A stretch of DNA of 64,000 bases, from NCBI GenBank assembly GCA_020636475.1, contig JACJXU010000007.1, positions 1 to 64,000 of the forward strand, written 5' to 3'. Origin of the DNA: Chitinophagales bacterium (GTDB lineage Bacteria > Bacteroidota > Bacteroidia > Chitinophagales > UBA2359). Of this stretch, positions 8,521 to 16,597 are shown in pieces; position 1 is the stretch's first letter, and every line of letters starts with the position of its first letter. The position numbers were made by a program, and so were the translations under genes. The notes beneath the pieces were generated by a model. The model was given only the letters and a program-made list of their open reading frames with translations. It was not told the origin of the DNA and did no database searches.

Positions 8521-10377
8521 TTATGGACAGTTTGAGGAGGTTTGGAAATTTACCCATTCCATAAAAGCATAAATAGGAGATTCTTCAAAATTTGCGCCAT
8601 CGAAATACACCGTGGGCTTATAGCGGTATCTTATACAATTATAGTTTATTCCCTGACACCAACTATCGTCTATATATATTTTAACCCTATCATTCAAACA
8701 CTTCTCAATCGCCCTATTGAGTAATGGCTTCAATGTATATTCTTCCGGTTTTCCATCAGGAGTAAAATTTTTATTAATGCTACCATTTAGAGGACCCGTA
8801 AAGTCATATTGAAATACGCTTTCATCACAATCTTGTATTGTTATATTATTTTCCGGTGAATTTATTATATCCTTAGTTAGAAGATAGGCACAATTAATAG
8901 CCGAAGCAACATCTTCTGCCATTTGGGCTCTCGCATACGCGTCATCATAAGGACAATAATAGTCTCTATCTAACCTAACAACCAAGTTCGCAATCGTACA
9001 ATTTATGCCATCAATTTCAAAACTCAAATTTTTCAATCCGATGAACATTGCAGGCGTACAATTATCTGGGTCAAGACCAGGGTCAATAGCTGGCTTGAGA
9101 ATAAGCGGGTTTAGTTGGCAGTCGTCACTAATGGCTTGCCCGCTATAAGTGCCGTCCGGTAGTGTTTGGATAAAAGCGGTAAGTGCATTTTGAAAATCGT
9201 TCGCATCGCACACCGGATTGCCGTAGGCGTTGAAAATACTCGTAAAATAATTCGCTTCAAAATCTTGGTGTGCCGAGTTTATAATATTAGTGGTAATATA
9301 ATCCACTAATCCAAAAGTACTACACAAGCCCTCATCTCGGCTCATACCGCTACAAGCACCATTGTTGCTCGCCAATATTTGGTTCAACAGTATATCCGCC
9401 AACGTCTCATTCTCCACCAAAAACTCCGTTTCCGTTATGTCTATTCCCAAAGCAGTCGCCAGCAATACACGTATCGCATCCATTCGGTTGCCTTGACCAT
9501 CAAAATTTATATAGTATCCGCCTGTACCAGATTGGTTAGTAAACAAATACTCGAACACACACAAAGGATCGGCACAGCCGCGGGTGTAGGTGTCGGTAAG
9601 TTCTGTACAGTCCCAACCACAATGGACAATAGCTCGCTCCAAAATATTTTCTATGTCGTACGGATAACCAGTTCCTTCCGGCGGTCCTTCTATGCCCAAC
9701 ACTTTCAGTTTGTCGTGGTACCTGCCCACCATATTCGCCAAAATATACTCACAAGAATGCTTACTAAACAAACCGTAGGTATAAATTCCTTCGGTATTCA
9801 CATGAATGCCTTCCAAAGGCTCTATTGCCAAAGTGCCATTGCTCATACTTACATTCGCCAAACCATCCAAGCGCAAGCGGTATTGGCTCAGGTCTGTTAC
9901 ATTTGCTGCCAGCAAATCCGACACTTTGTACAAGAGTGCCAGTTCGGGCGTTACAGGTTCGGCATCGGCGTATTGGGTTTGGTACCAATAATCGTTGTCC
10001 GATACAAAAAATACCGAACCATCGGCGCGCGTGGCTTTGAAATCAGTGTGGCGAAATGTTCCTTCAATCGGTTCAAACTCCGCACCCAAGCCGCCTACGC
10101 CTATACAGCAAGCTGTACCCGGATTATCCGCGCAACATTGCGCATCTACTCTTATATGAATGGGATTTATTGGCGTAAAACAAGTAAATTCGGATGGAGA
10201 AAGAGAAGCTATGTTATGCAAGCCGGCGTTAAAGCAAAACGCTTTTTCTAAGGCTTGGTACTCACAGCAAGCGTCTCCATTGTCCAATCGAAGATTTTCA
10301 TCGAAGGTAGTGTTTTGTTGTTCAAAGTCGTCTTCGCGGCAACTGCTGTATGCCAGCATAAAACAAAATAAGCTCAT
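8521..10377 (-). CDS. Cys-rich putative lipoprotein with out-of-frame signal start
   Basis: About 618 residues, no recognised family, with many cysteines spread over the length (for example D-A-C-C-E-Y, Q-C-C-A-D-N-P-G-T-A-C-C-I-G) that suggest disulfides outside the cytoplasm. In the present frame the only starts are ATG 10377 or TTG 10380, giving M-S-L-F-C-F-M-L-A-Y-S-S-C, a lipobox without the positive N-region. Upstream in the same frame lies R-K-T-N-W-K-V-I-S-L, the missing N-region, but it has no start codon. An ATG at 10429 is out of frame by one base across a 12-C tract. With 11 or 14 C it would give a full lipoprotein signal. So the gene may be phase-variable and OFF here, or the tract length may be misread. 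Confidence 0.75.
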   Translation of the reverse strand: MSLFCFMLAYSSCREDDFEQQNTTFDENLRLDNGDACCEYQALEKAFCFNAGLHNIASLSPSEFTCFTPINPIHIRVDAQCCADNPGTACCIGVGGLGAEFEPIEGTFRHTDFKATRADGSVFFVSDNDYWYQTQYADAEPVTPELALLYKVSDLLAANVTDLSQYRLRLDGLANVSMSNGTLAIEPLEGIHVNTEGIYTYGLFSKHSCEYILANMVGRYHDKLKVLGIEGPPEGTGYPYDIENILERAIVHCGWDCTELTDTYTRGCADPLCVFEYLFTNQSGTGGYYINFDGQGNRMDAIRVLLATALGIDITETEFLVENETLADILLNQILASNNGACSGMSRDEGLCSTFGLVDYITTNIINSAHQDFEANYFTSIFNAYGNPVCDANDFQNALTAFIQTLPDGTYSGQAISDDCQLNPLILKPAIDPGLDPDNCTPAMFIGLKNLSFEIDGINCTIANLVVRLDRDYYCPYDDAYARAQMAEDVASAINCAYLLTKDIINSPENNITIQDCDESVFQYDFTGPLNGSINKNFTPDGKPEEYTLKPLLNRAIEKCLNDRVKIYIDDSWCQGINYNCIRYRYKPTVYFDGANFEESPIYAFMEWVNFQTSSNCP

Positions 10378-10406
10378 CAAACTAATTACTTTCCAGTTTG
10401 TTTTGC

Positions 10407-10418
10407 GGGGGGGGGGGG
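10407..10418. repeat. 12-bp poly-C/G homopolymer at a lipoprotein start
   Basis: Twelve G on the plus strand (C12 in the gene sense) in otherwise AT-rich DNA. It sits between an ATG at 10429 and the signal-peptide codons of the large lipoprotein. Tract length decides whether that ATG is in frame: 8, 11 or 14 C would be in frame, 12 is not. Such tracts mutate by slipped-strand mispairing and are classical phase-variation switches. Confidence 0.85.
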
Positions 10419-10528
10419 TAAAATCTCATAATGTTACTTTTTAAGATGATAAAATAAATATTACAGAAATAATTTTCCTGTTGTTACTTTCTAATACGCT
10501 AAAATAACACATTTTATTATCCAAAAGT

Positions 10529-10567
10529 AAAAATGTCAGCACTTTTTTACAAAATACTGACATTTTT
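10529..10567. terminator. Inverted repeat, possible terminator
   Basis: Perfect 11-bp arms AAAAATGTCAG (10529-10539) and CTGACATTTTT (10557-10567) around a 17-base loop. The T-run at the right end and the A-run at the left make it possible on either strand. It lies 440 bp past the metalloprotease stop, so the assignment is tentative. Confidence 0.4.
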
Positions 10568-10680
10568 CTAATAATTATCTCATTTTGTATTGCCGAAACA
10601 GCGTGAGGTAACTCCTTAAAATTTCTCCCTTTCGGTCGAAAAGGCATACCATAATACTAAAACCGAATAGCTATTGCGTA

Positions 10681-10917
10681 TTAAAAAAGGTAAAAGTCTT
10701 TTTTCGCCGTATAGCGGTTTTTGGGCGTTAGAAATTTTTGAATCCCTGGAAAAAATTTAGCCCAAAAGCTGCGGTTTTGCCCGAATAGGGCAAAAATACC
10801 TTGAAAAAAGTGTCGTTTCTTTTGCTTCGTTTTCTTTGGACAAGCAAAGAAAATGAAGAAACCCAAAGCATACTTCTGTACCCAAACTTGCAGGGCAGAT
10901 ACTTACGCTTAATAATA
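10681..10917 (-). repeat. Degenerate dispersed repeat (second copy)
   Basis: Contains TAAGTATCTGCCC on the minus strand (10905-10893), identical to 3563-3575, and a TTTCTTTGGACAAGCAAAGAAA-like inverted motif (10831-10850) resembling 3680-3700. The frame on the minus strand is a string of Lys, Phe and Pro without family character. This is typical of non-coding repeats scattered in Bacteroidota intergenic DNA. Confidence 0.3.
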
Positions 10918-11009
10918 TCTAAACCAATACGCAACTTTCTTACTGTTTTGGTATAAATATTCGATTTTAGTATAATCTTTTCTAAGAAGGAAATGCTACC
11001 ATATTTCTC

Positions 11010-14000
11010 TTAATAATACATCCCAATCAATTTATGCGCACTTTGGGAAATACCTGCGGCGTTCTGATAATCTAATACAATAATATAATGTCCGCTGGGC
11101 AATAAATTTCCGTTGGTGTCTTTGCCGCGCCATTGCCAGAAACTATTTTTTATCACTTGCGAAAACACTTGTCTTCCCTGCAAATCAAAAATGGCAACGC
11201 TGATATTTTTCGTTTCGGGAATATGCACTTCATACACATCGTTTATGCCGTCGCCATTGGGCGTAAATCCTCCCGACAAATATAGCAGTTCATCTTCCAT
11301 ATCAGGCGGCGCAACAGATTCGGCTGTTTTTCCGATAGTTTCTTCACAATCGCCCTGTGCATTTACCCAATAATATGCCGTTTCACAAATACCGTCACCA
11401 TTGCAAGCCTCCACACTAAGCGTATCTATACCGCTAAAACCACTCGGCATCGTATAACGCAAACATTGATTATTCAACTGATATACCATAGCATTATTCT
11501 GCGACTGCATATTCACAATATTGTAAGTATCGCTAAAGCAAAAATTCGGACACAACACCAAAGGATTGTTGTTTATACTAATACAAACTTCTTCTGCCTG
11601 TGGGGTACAGTTTTCACCAATATACACACTCACCGCGCCTACGTCCAGCATACTTCCACAAGGATTAAGGTCGCAGACATTGTACATAAAATTGTCCGTT
11701 CCTACATAGCCCAAATCCGGCTGGTAGTACAACTGTCCCGAAACAAGCGTTACTGTACCATGTTGCGGAGCGGTGACAAAACAAATTTCTATATCGTTGC
11801 CGTCTATATCAAAATCATTGGTTAAAACGGGCAAAAATTCCGGCGTGTCTATGGCTACTTCAAAAACATCGTCATTAGCGGTCGGAGGTGCATTTTCAAA
11901 AGCAATGTCTATGCGCAGCTTCATTTCTTGGCAAAAATTGCCACTGCAAGCACTTATTGCCAAAGTATCAAAAGCATAAGTTCCATTAGTTAAATAATTG
12001 AGGCAGGAGCCGGAAATATTAATAATTCCACCTTGCTGGCTGCTGGCTTGATTAATCAAAAAGTCGCCTTCAAATGCTTCGCAAAAATTAGGACAAATAG
12101 AAGTATTCACCGCAGGAGCTACGCAAATACCATCTTCTGTACAAATAATTTCTGTGACCGGAGGTTCACAACTTTGCGCCGCCGTAAATACATTATTCGC
12201 TTGATAAATACAACTTGGTTCGCTGCTGAAATACGCTTGTACATTTACACTTCCGCCATTCGCGGGCAAATTCGTTAATGTCACTACTTGCGGACTGCCG
12301 CTTATGCCAAAACTTTGTCCGTTTACCACCAAATTTCCGCTTGTCGGTGCATTAGTGTAATACAAAACTAAACTTTGTGTATAAGTATTGCTTGAACTGT
12401 TACAGGCTGTTTGGTTTACAGTTAAAACATTACTGATGCTGCAAGGCTGCACTTCACAACTTTGTGGCGCGGTAAATACATTATTCGCTTGGTAAATACA
12501 ACTTGGTTCGCTGCTGAAATACGCTTGTATATTTACACTTCCGCCATTCGCGGGCAAATTCGTTAATGTCACTACTTGCGGACTGCCGCTTATGCCAAAA
12601 CTTTGTCCGTTTACCACCAAATTGCCGCTTGTCGGCGCGTTGGCGTAATACAAAACTAAAGTTTGCGTATAAGTATTGCTTGAACTGTTGCAGGCTGTTT
12701 GGCTCATTGCCGCAACATTGCTTATGCTGCAAGGCTGCACTTCGCAACTTTGCGCCGCCGTAAATACATTATTGGCTTGATAAATACAGCTTGGTTCGCT
12801 GCTGAAATACGCTTGGACATTTACACTTCCGCCATTCGCGGGCAAATTCGTTAATGTCACTACTTGCGGACTGCTACTTATCCCAAAATTTTGTCCGTTT
12901 ACCACCAAATTGCCACTTGTCGGCGCATTAGTGTAATACAAAACTAAACTTTGTGTATAAGTATTGCTTGAACTGTTGCACGGCGTTTGGCTCATTACCA
13001 CGACATTGCTTATGCTACAAGGCTGCACTTCACAACTTTGTGGCGCGGTAAATACATTATTCGCTTGATAAATACAGCTTGGTTCGCTGCTGAAATACGC
13101 TTGGACATTTACACTTCCGCCATTCGCGGGCAAATTCGTTAAAGTCACTACTTGCGGACTGCTACTTATCCCAAAATTTTGTCCGTTTACCACCAAATTG
13201 CCGCTTGTCGGCGCATTAGTGTAATACAAAACTAAACTTTGTGTATAAGTATTGCTTGAACTGTTACAGGCTGTTTGGTTTACAGTTAAAACATTACTGA
13301 TGCTGCAAGACGGAATAATGACGGTGTTTGCACAGTTCGGATTTTCATAAATCTGCATGGGAGATGCGCCACAATTATTGTCTATAATACTGTGTTGTAA
13401 AATGAGTTGTGCGCAAGTTAAAGAAGCATCATCAAGTTCTCGTTTTTCAGTTCCCATTGATAAAACGGGGAACATAACATCATTGGTATTTAGGGAATGT
13501 CCCAAACCCACTACGTGACCAATTTCATGTAGTGCCATTGATTCAAAGTCCACTTGATTTGTATTAGGTTCTTGAGCGGAAAAATTCCAGTTTGTATTAT
13601 TCGAAAGCAACATATCCATTCCCAAGAGAATCATATTTTCGCCACAATTATTGTAGTAGCTACGCGTACGCGCCAAATAACCCAACGGCAAAGTATTATT
13701 CGCATCAAAAGCAATAATATTTGTTCCGTCATTCAAGGAGCTAAGCAAATTTGTAGAAGTGGTTGCCACAATCATATTGATATGCGTTTCGCACTGCCAA
13801 GAACTTAGGGCGTGTTGGAAAGCATTTTTTGCCGATGTATTGTTCGCCACATTTTGGTTAAGCGTAAAAGTAATGCCTCCCGCATTGTTTAAATTGACGA
13901 GATCAACTTCTTGCAAGCCTATTTCGCGTTTATTGAAAGACACGATTAAGTTCTGAGCAGACTCTATTGTTTGTCCGTTTTTATATAAAAGTATTTTTCC

Positions 14001-14804
14001 TGTTGCTGCTCCGTGTGCATTGTTGGTAGTAAGTGCGCCGGGCACATACAATTTTATTTGGGTATCGCTCCAACTTATAATGTGATCGGCAGGAGTGGGT
14101 TGATATTGCAAACTTGTAGCGGCATTGGGGTCGCGAAAATATACTTGCGCGCCATTGCTACTGTTACCAAAACCAAAACCATTGATGGTAAGTATTTCTT
14201 TGTTTCCGGCATTGATAGTTGTAGGATAAAAATTGCTTATTTGTACGTCTTCTTTGCTTGCAGGACTTGTATTTTGTATCGCTTCGGATACGGTTGTGAT
14301 GGTGCCATTTCCCCAAGCGGCTAATTGCTGAAAAAGGAGTTTTTTATCGGAATATGTTTCAAAAATATCATAAAACACATCGTTTGCGACATTGTATGGC
14401 AAAAATCCTTGTACACCGGCAAGTAGTTCCCATTTGCCGTTTATTTTATTTTTTTGCAAGAAAAAAATACCGCCATCGCCAATTTGCCACGAAACATTGG
14501 GCGATACGATTTCGGTATATGAACCAATACTTCCTCCAAGAGTAGCTACATCTATTTTTGCGAGTGTAGTATTTCCTTTAAAAATTTTTTGAATTTGAAG
14601 GGTATTTTGTGTAAAGATTTCGGTGGTAGTTTTGCTCCAATGGCATTTTTTATCGGAAATGCTTGCCTGTATTACTAATTCGGCTTGCTGCGCGCGCAAA
14701 GAGAGTGGCAAAGCTTGTATATTGCATTGTGCGGCGGCTTTAAAAGAGAAAAGTGAGGTGACGGAGCAAAATATAAGAGATATGTAAAGTATAATCTTAG
14801 TCAT
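11010..14804 (-). CDS. Large T9SS-secreted matrixin-like metalloprotease
   Basis: A 1264-residue secreted protein. Order: signal peptide (M-T-K-I-I-L-Y-I-S-L ... A-A-A-Q); an N-terminal region; an IPT/TIG domain (about 190-290); a metzincin catalytic domain with the zinc motif H-E-I-G-H-V-V-G-L-G-H at about 426-436, with the Met-containing N-D-V-M-F-P just after; four 96-residue tandem repeats with paired cysteines (about 500-885); a cadherin-like module (A-N-D-D-V-F-E-V ... N-D-F-D-I-D-G-N); and a type B T9SS sorting domain (G-G-F-T-P-N-G-D-G-I-N-D-V-Y-E-V) at the end. It is expected to be exported by Sec, then moved to the cell surface by T9SS. The start at ATG 14804 is preferred to one nine codons upstream because it gives the standard signal. 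Confidence 0.9.
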   Translation of the reverse strand: MTKIILYISLIFCSVTSLFSFKAAAQCNIQALPLSLRAQQAELVIQASISDKKCHWSKTTTEIFTQNTLQIQKIFKGNTTLAKIDVATLGGSIGSYTEIVSPNVSWQIGDGGIFFLQKNKINGKWELLAGVQGFLPYNVANDVFYDIFETYSDKKLLFQQLAAWGNGTITTVSEAIQNTSPASKEDVQISNFYPTTINAGNKEILTINGFGFGNSSNGAQVYFRDPNAATSLQYQPTPADHIISWSDTQIKLYVPGALTTNNAHGAATGKILLYKNGQTIESAQNLIVSFNKREIGLQEVDLVNLNNAGGITFTLNQNVANNTSAKNAFQHALSSWQCETHINMIVATTSTNLLSSLNDGTNIIAFDANNTLPLGYLARTRSYYNNCGENMILLGMDMLLSNNTNWNFSAQEPNTNQVDFESMALHEIGHVVGLGHSLNTNDVMFPVLSMGTEKRELDDASLTCAQLILQHSIIDNNCGASPMQIYENPNCANTVIIPSCSISNVLTVNQTACNSSSNTYTQSLVLYYTNAPTSGNLVVNGQNFGISSSPQVVTLTNLPANGGSVNVQAYFSSEPSCIYQANNVFTAPQSCEVQPCSISNVVVMSQTPCNSSSNTYTQSLVLYYTNAPTSGNLVVNGQNFGISSSPQVVTLTNLPANGGSVNVQAYFSSEPSCIYQANNVFTAAQSCEVQPCSISNVAAMSQTACNSSSNTYTQTLVLYYANAPTSGNLVVNGQSFGISGSPQVVTLTNLPANGGSVNIQAYFSSEPSCIYQANNVFTAPQSCEVQPCSISNVLTVNQTACNSSSNTYTQSLVLYYTNAPTSGNLVVNGQSFGISGSPQVVTLTNLPANGGSVNVQAYFSSEPSCIYQANNVFTAAQSCEPPVTEIICTEDGICVAPAVNTSICPNFCEAFEGDFLINQASSQQGGIINISGSCLNYLTNGTYAFDTLAISACSGNFCQEMKLRIDIAFENAPPTANDDVFEVAIDTPEFLPVLTNDFDIDGNDIEICFVTAPQHGTVTLVSGQLYYQPDLGYVGTDNFMYNVCDLNPCGSMLDVGAVSVYIGENCTPQAEEVCISINNNPLVLCPNFCFSDTYNIVNMQSQNNAMVYQLNNQCLRYTMPSGFSGIDTLSVEACNGDGICETAYYWVNAQGDCEETIGKTAESVAPPDMEDELLYLSGGFTPNGDGINDVYEVHIPETKNISVAIFDLQGRQVFSQVIKNSFWQWRGKDTNGNLLPSGHYIIVLDYQNAAGISQSAHKLIGMYY
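12156..13307 (-). repeat. Four 288-bp in-frame tandem repeats in the metalloprotease gene
   Basis: Units start at 13307, 13019, 12731 and 12443 on the minus strand, each coding 96 residues beginning C-S-I-S-N-V and ending near Q-S-C-E-V-Q-P. They are nearly identical in DNA, so repeat number could change by recombination. The last unit diverges at its end (P-P-V-T in place of V-Q-P-C). Confidence 0.9.
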
Positions 14805-15072
14805 ACGCTTTGAATAAGGATTTGTATGCATGTATTAAAACAAAAAGGGTTTAATCAATTATCTTGCCACACTTTTAGTTTTCGACAATTTTTTAAGCAT
14901 AGTTATTTCATTATCATATTTTTAGCTATTATTTGAAATTTTCACAAACAAAACAAATAGGCGTATATTTTCGGAGAAAAAAATTATATACCTTTAAAAG
15001 TACGACTAAGCAAAACAAAGATTGTATCTTTCGACTTGATTAAGTATTCGCTTCATCAAACAAAAAACAAAA

Positions 15073-15810
15073 ATGATAAAAACTATTTCGCATTTTGGTG
15101 CTTATGTGATAATGCTGAAAAAAATGTTTACCATTCCGGAAAAAATGTATATGTACAATAAGGAGCTTTTTCGGCAGATGACCAATATTGGTGTAGGTTC
15201 TTTGGTAATCATTGCCATTATTTCATTGTTTATTGGTGCTGTTACGGCGGTACAGTTTGCGTACCAGTTGGGAAATTCGTTTATTCCGCTCTACTACGTG
15301 GGCTATATTGTGCGCGACTCCATGATTATAGAGTTGGCACCTACCTTTTCGTGCTTGGTTTTAGCGGGCAAAGTGGGTTCTAATATGGCTTCGGAATTGG
15401 GAAGTATGCGTATTTCTGAACAAATTGATGCCTTAGAAATTATGGGTGTGAATACGATTTCGTATTTGGTGGGACCCAAAATACTGGCTTCGGTTATAAT
15501 TGTGCCTGTTTTGGTTATTTATTCAGCGTCTTTTGGCATTGTGGGTGGCTTAATCGCTTCTGCTTCCAGAGGTATTGCTACCGAAACGTATATAAAAGGA
15601 CTCCACGCTTGGTTTGACCCTTTTAATGTAACGATGATGATCATAAAATCCATTATTTTTGGTTTTATTCTTACTTCTGTTTCTTGTTATCAGGGCTATT
15701 ATGCCAATGGTGGTGCGCTGGATATTGGCGCAGCAAGCACGCGTGCGGTAGTTTACAGCTCTATACTCATTTTGGTTTTCGATTACCTCATTGCCTCTAT
15801 TTTGTTATAA
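15073..15810 (+). CDS. mlaE: MlaE-type ABC transporter permease
   Basis: A 245-residue inner-membrane permease of the MlaE/YrbE family, which moves phospholipid or other lipid between membranes together with an ATPase and an MCE-domain protein. The family signatures are present: the helical L-A-P-T-F-S-C-L-V-L-A-G-K-V-G-S-N-M-A block, E-L-G-S-M-R-I-S-E-Q-I-D-A-L-E-I-M-G (the coupling helix) and G-I-V-G-G-L-I-A-S. About five transmembrane helices can be counted. The next gene, 13 bp downstream, is the matching ATPase. No MlaD (MCE) gene follows. The start is the ATG that gives the usual family length. Confidence 0.93.
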   Translation: MIKTISHFGAYVIMLKKMFTIPEKMYMYNKELFRQMTNIGVGSLVIIAIISLFIGAVTAVQFAYQLGNSFIPLYYVGYIVRDSMIIELAPTFSCLVLAGKVGSNMASELGSMRISEQIDALEIMGVNTISYLVGPKILASVIIVPVLVIYSASFGIVGGLIASASRGIATETYIKGLHAWFDPFNVTMMIIKSIIFGFILTSVSCYQGYYANGGALDIGAASTRAVVYSSILILVFDYLIASILL

Positions 15811-15823
15811 TTACTGAAATTAC

Positions 15824-16579
15824 ATGATTGAAGTTGTTGATATTTATAAATCATTTGGCGAAAAGCGCGTTTTAAACGGTATTAGTGCTACTTTTGAAAC
15901 GGGGAAAACGAGTTTGATAATAGGGACAAGTGGTTCGGGAAAAACTGTTTTTATGAAATGTGTGCTGGGTTTTCTTACGCCCGAGAAAGGTGAAATTATT
16001 TATGATGATAGAGTTTTAGGAGATTTGAACAACAAGAAACGGAAACTACTCCGCCAAGAAATAGGCATGTTGTTTCAAAGTTCCGCGCTTTTCGACTCTA
16101 TGACGGTAGAAGAAAATGTGCGATTTCCGCTGGATATGTTCACTAATTTTACCCGAAAAGAAAAATTAGACCGAGTTAATTTTGTGCTGGACCGGGTTCA
16201 TCTTACGGATGCCAACCAAAAGTTCCCCTCAGAAATAAGCGGCGGTATGATGAAACGCGTGGGCATTGCCAGAGCAATAGTGTTGAAACCCAAGTACCTC
16301 TTTTGCGACGAACCTAACTCGGGACTCGACCCCAAAACTTCTATTACCATTGATGCCCTCATTTCGGAAATTACCCACGACTTTAATATTACCACACTCA
16401 TCAATACCCACGACATGAACTCGGTGATGAGTATTGGCGAAAAAATAATTTTTTTACATCAAGGCTACAAAAACTGGGAGGGCAATAGCAAAGAAGTATT
16501 GAACAGCCACAATGCCGAACTCGAAAATTTTATTTTTGCCAGCGATTTTTTAAAATCTTTGAAAAAGAATATTACCTGA
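15824..16579 (+). CDS. mlaF: MlaF-type ABC transporter ATPase
   Basis: The 251-residue ATP-binding subunit partnering the permease upstream. The Walker A motif G-T-S-G-S-G-K-T is near residue 36, the Q-loop is in M-L-F-Q-S-S-A-L-F, the ABC signature reads I-S-G-G-M-M-K-R, the Walker B is Y-L-F-C-D-E-P and the switch His is in N-T-H-D-M. The M-M-K-R after the signature and the P-N-S-G-L-D-P D-loop are typical of the MlaF group. Hydrolysis drives lipid transfer at the inner membrane. The operon ends here because the next gene is convergent only 18 bp away. Confidence 0.95.
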   Translation: MIEVVDIYKSFGEKRVLNGISATFETGKTSLIIGTSGSGKTVFMKCVLGFLTPEKGEIIYDDRVLGDLNNKKRKLLRQEIGMLFQSSALFDSMTVEENVRFPLDMFTNFTRKEKLDRVNFVLDRVHLTDANQKFPSEISGGMMKRVGIARAIVLKPKYLFCDEPNSGLDPKTSITIDALISEITHDFNITTLINTHDMNSVMSIGEKIIFLHQGYKNWEGNSKEVLNSHNAELENFIFASDFLKSLKKNIT

Positions 16580-16597
16580 CGAAACAACTGTTTTTTA

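Larger units (their letters stand above)
10430..11009. other. Non-coding stretch of about 580 bp
   Basis: No convincing gene. Short frames here are AT-rich and lack coding character. The stretch holds an 11-bp inverted repeat (10529-10567) and a purine/T-rich block (10681-10917) that looks like a degenerate dispersed repeat. It separates the metalloprotease stop from the poly-C-controlled lipoprotein. Confidence 0.6.

Noticed and set aside
9379..10251. 290-codon plus-strand frame opposite the Cys-rich lipoprotein
   Set aside because: It is a shadow of the lipoprotein gene: no family character, no promoter, and the minus-strand frame is longer and has a lipobox.
10441..10647. 68-codon minus-strand frame after the poly-C region
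   Set aside because: Lys/Phe/Ile-rich, no start context, contains the inverted repeat 10529-10567; it looks like non-coding repeat DNA.
16580..16597. Shared terminator between mlaF and the convergent T9SS gene
   Set aside because: The gap is only 18 bp and no stem with a T-run can be drawn with confidence.
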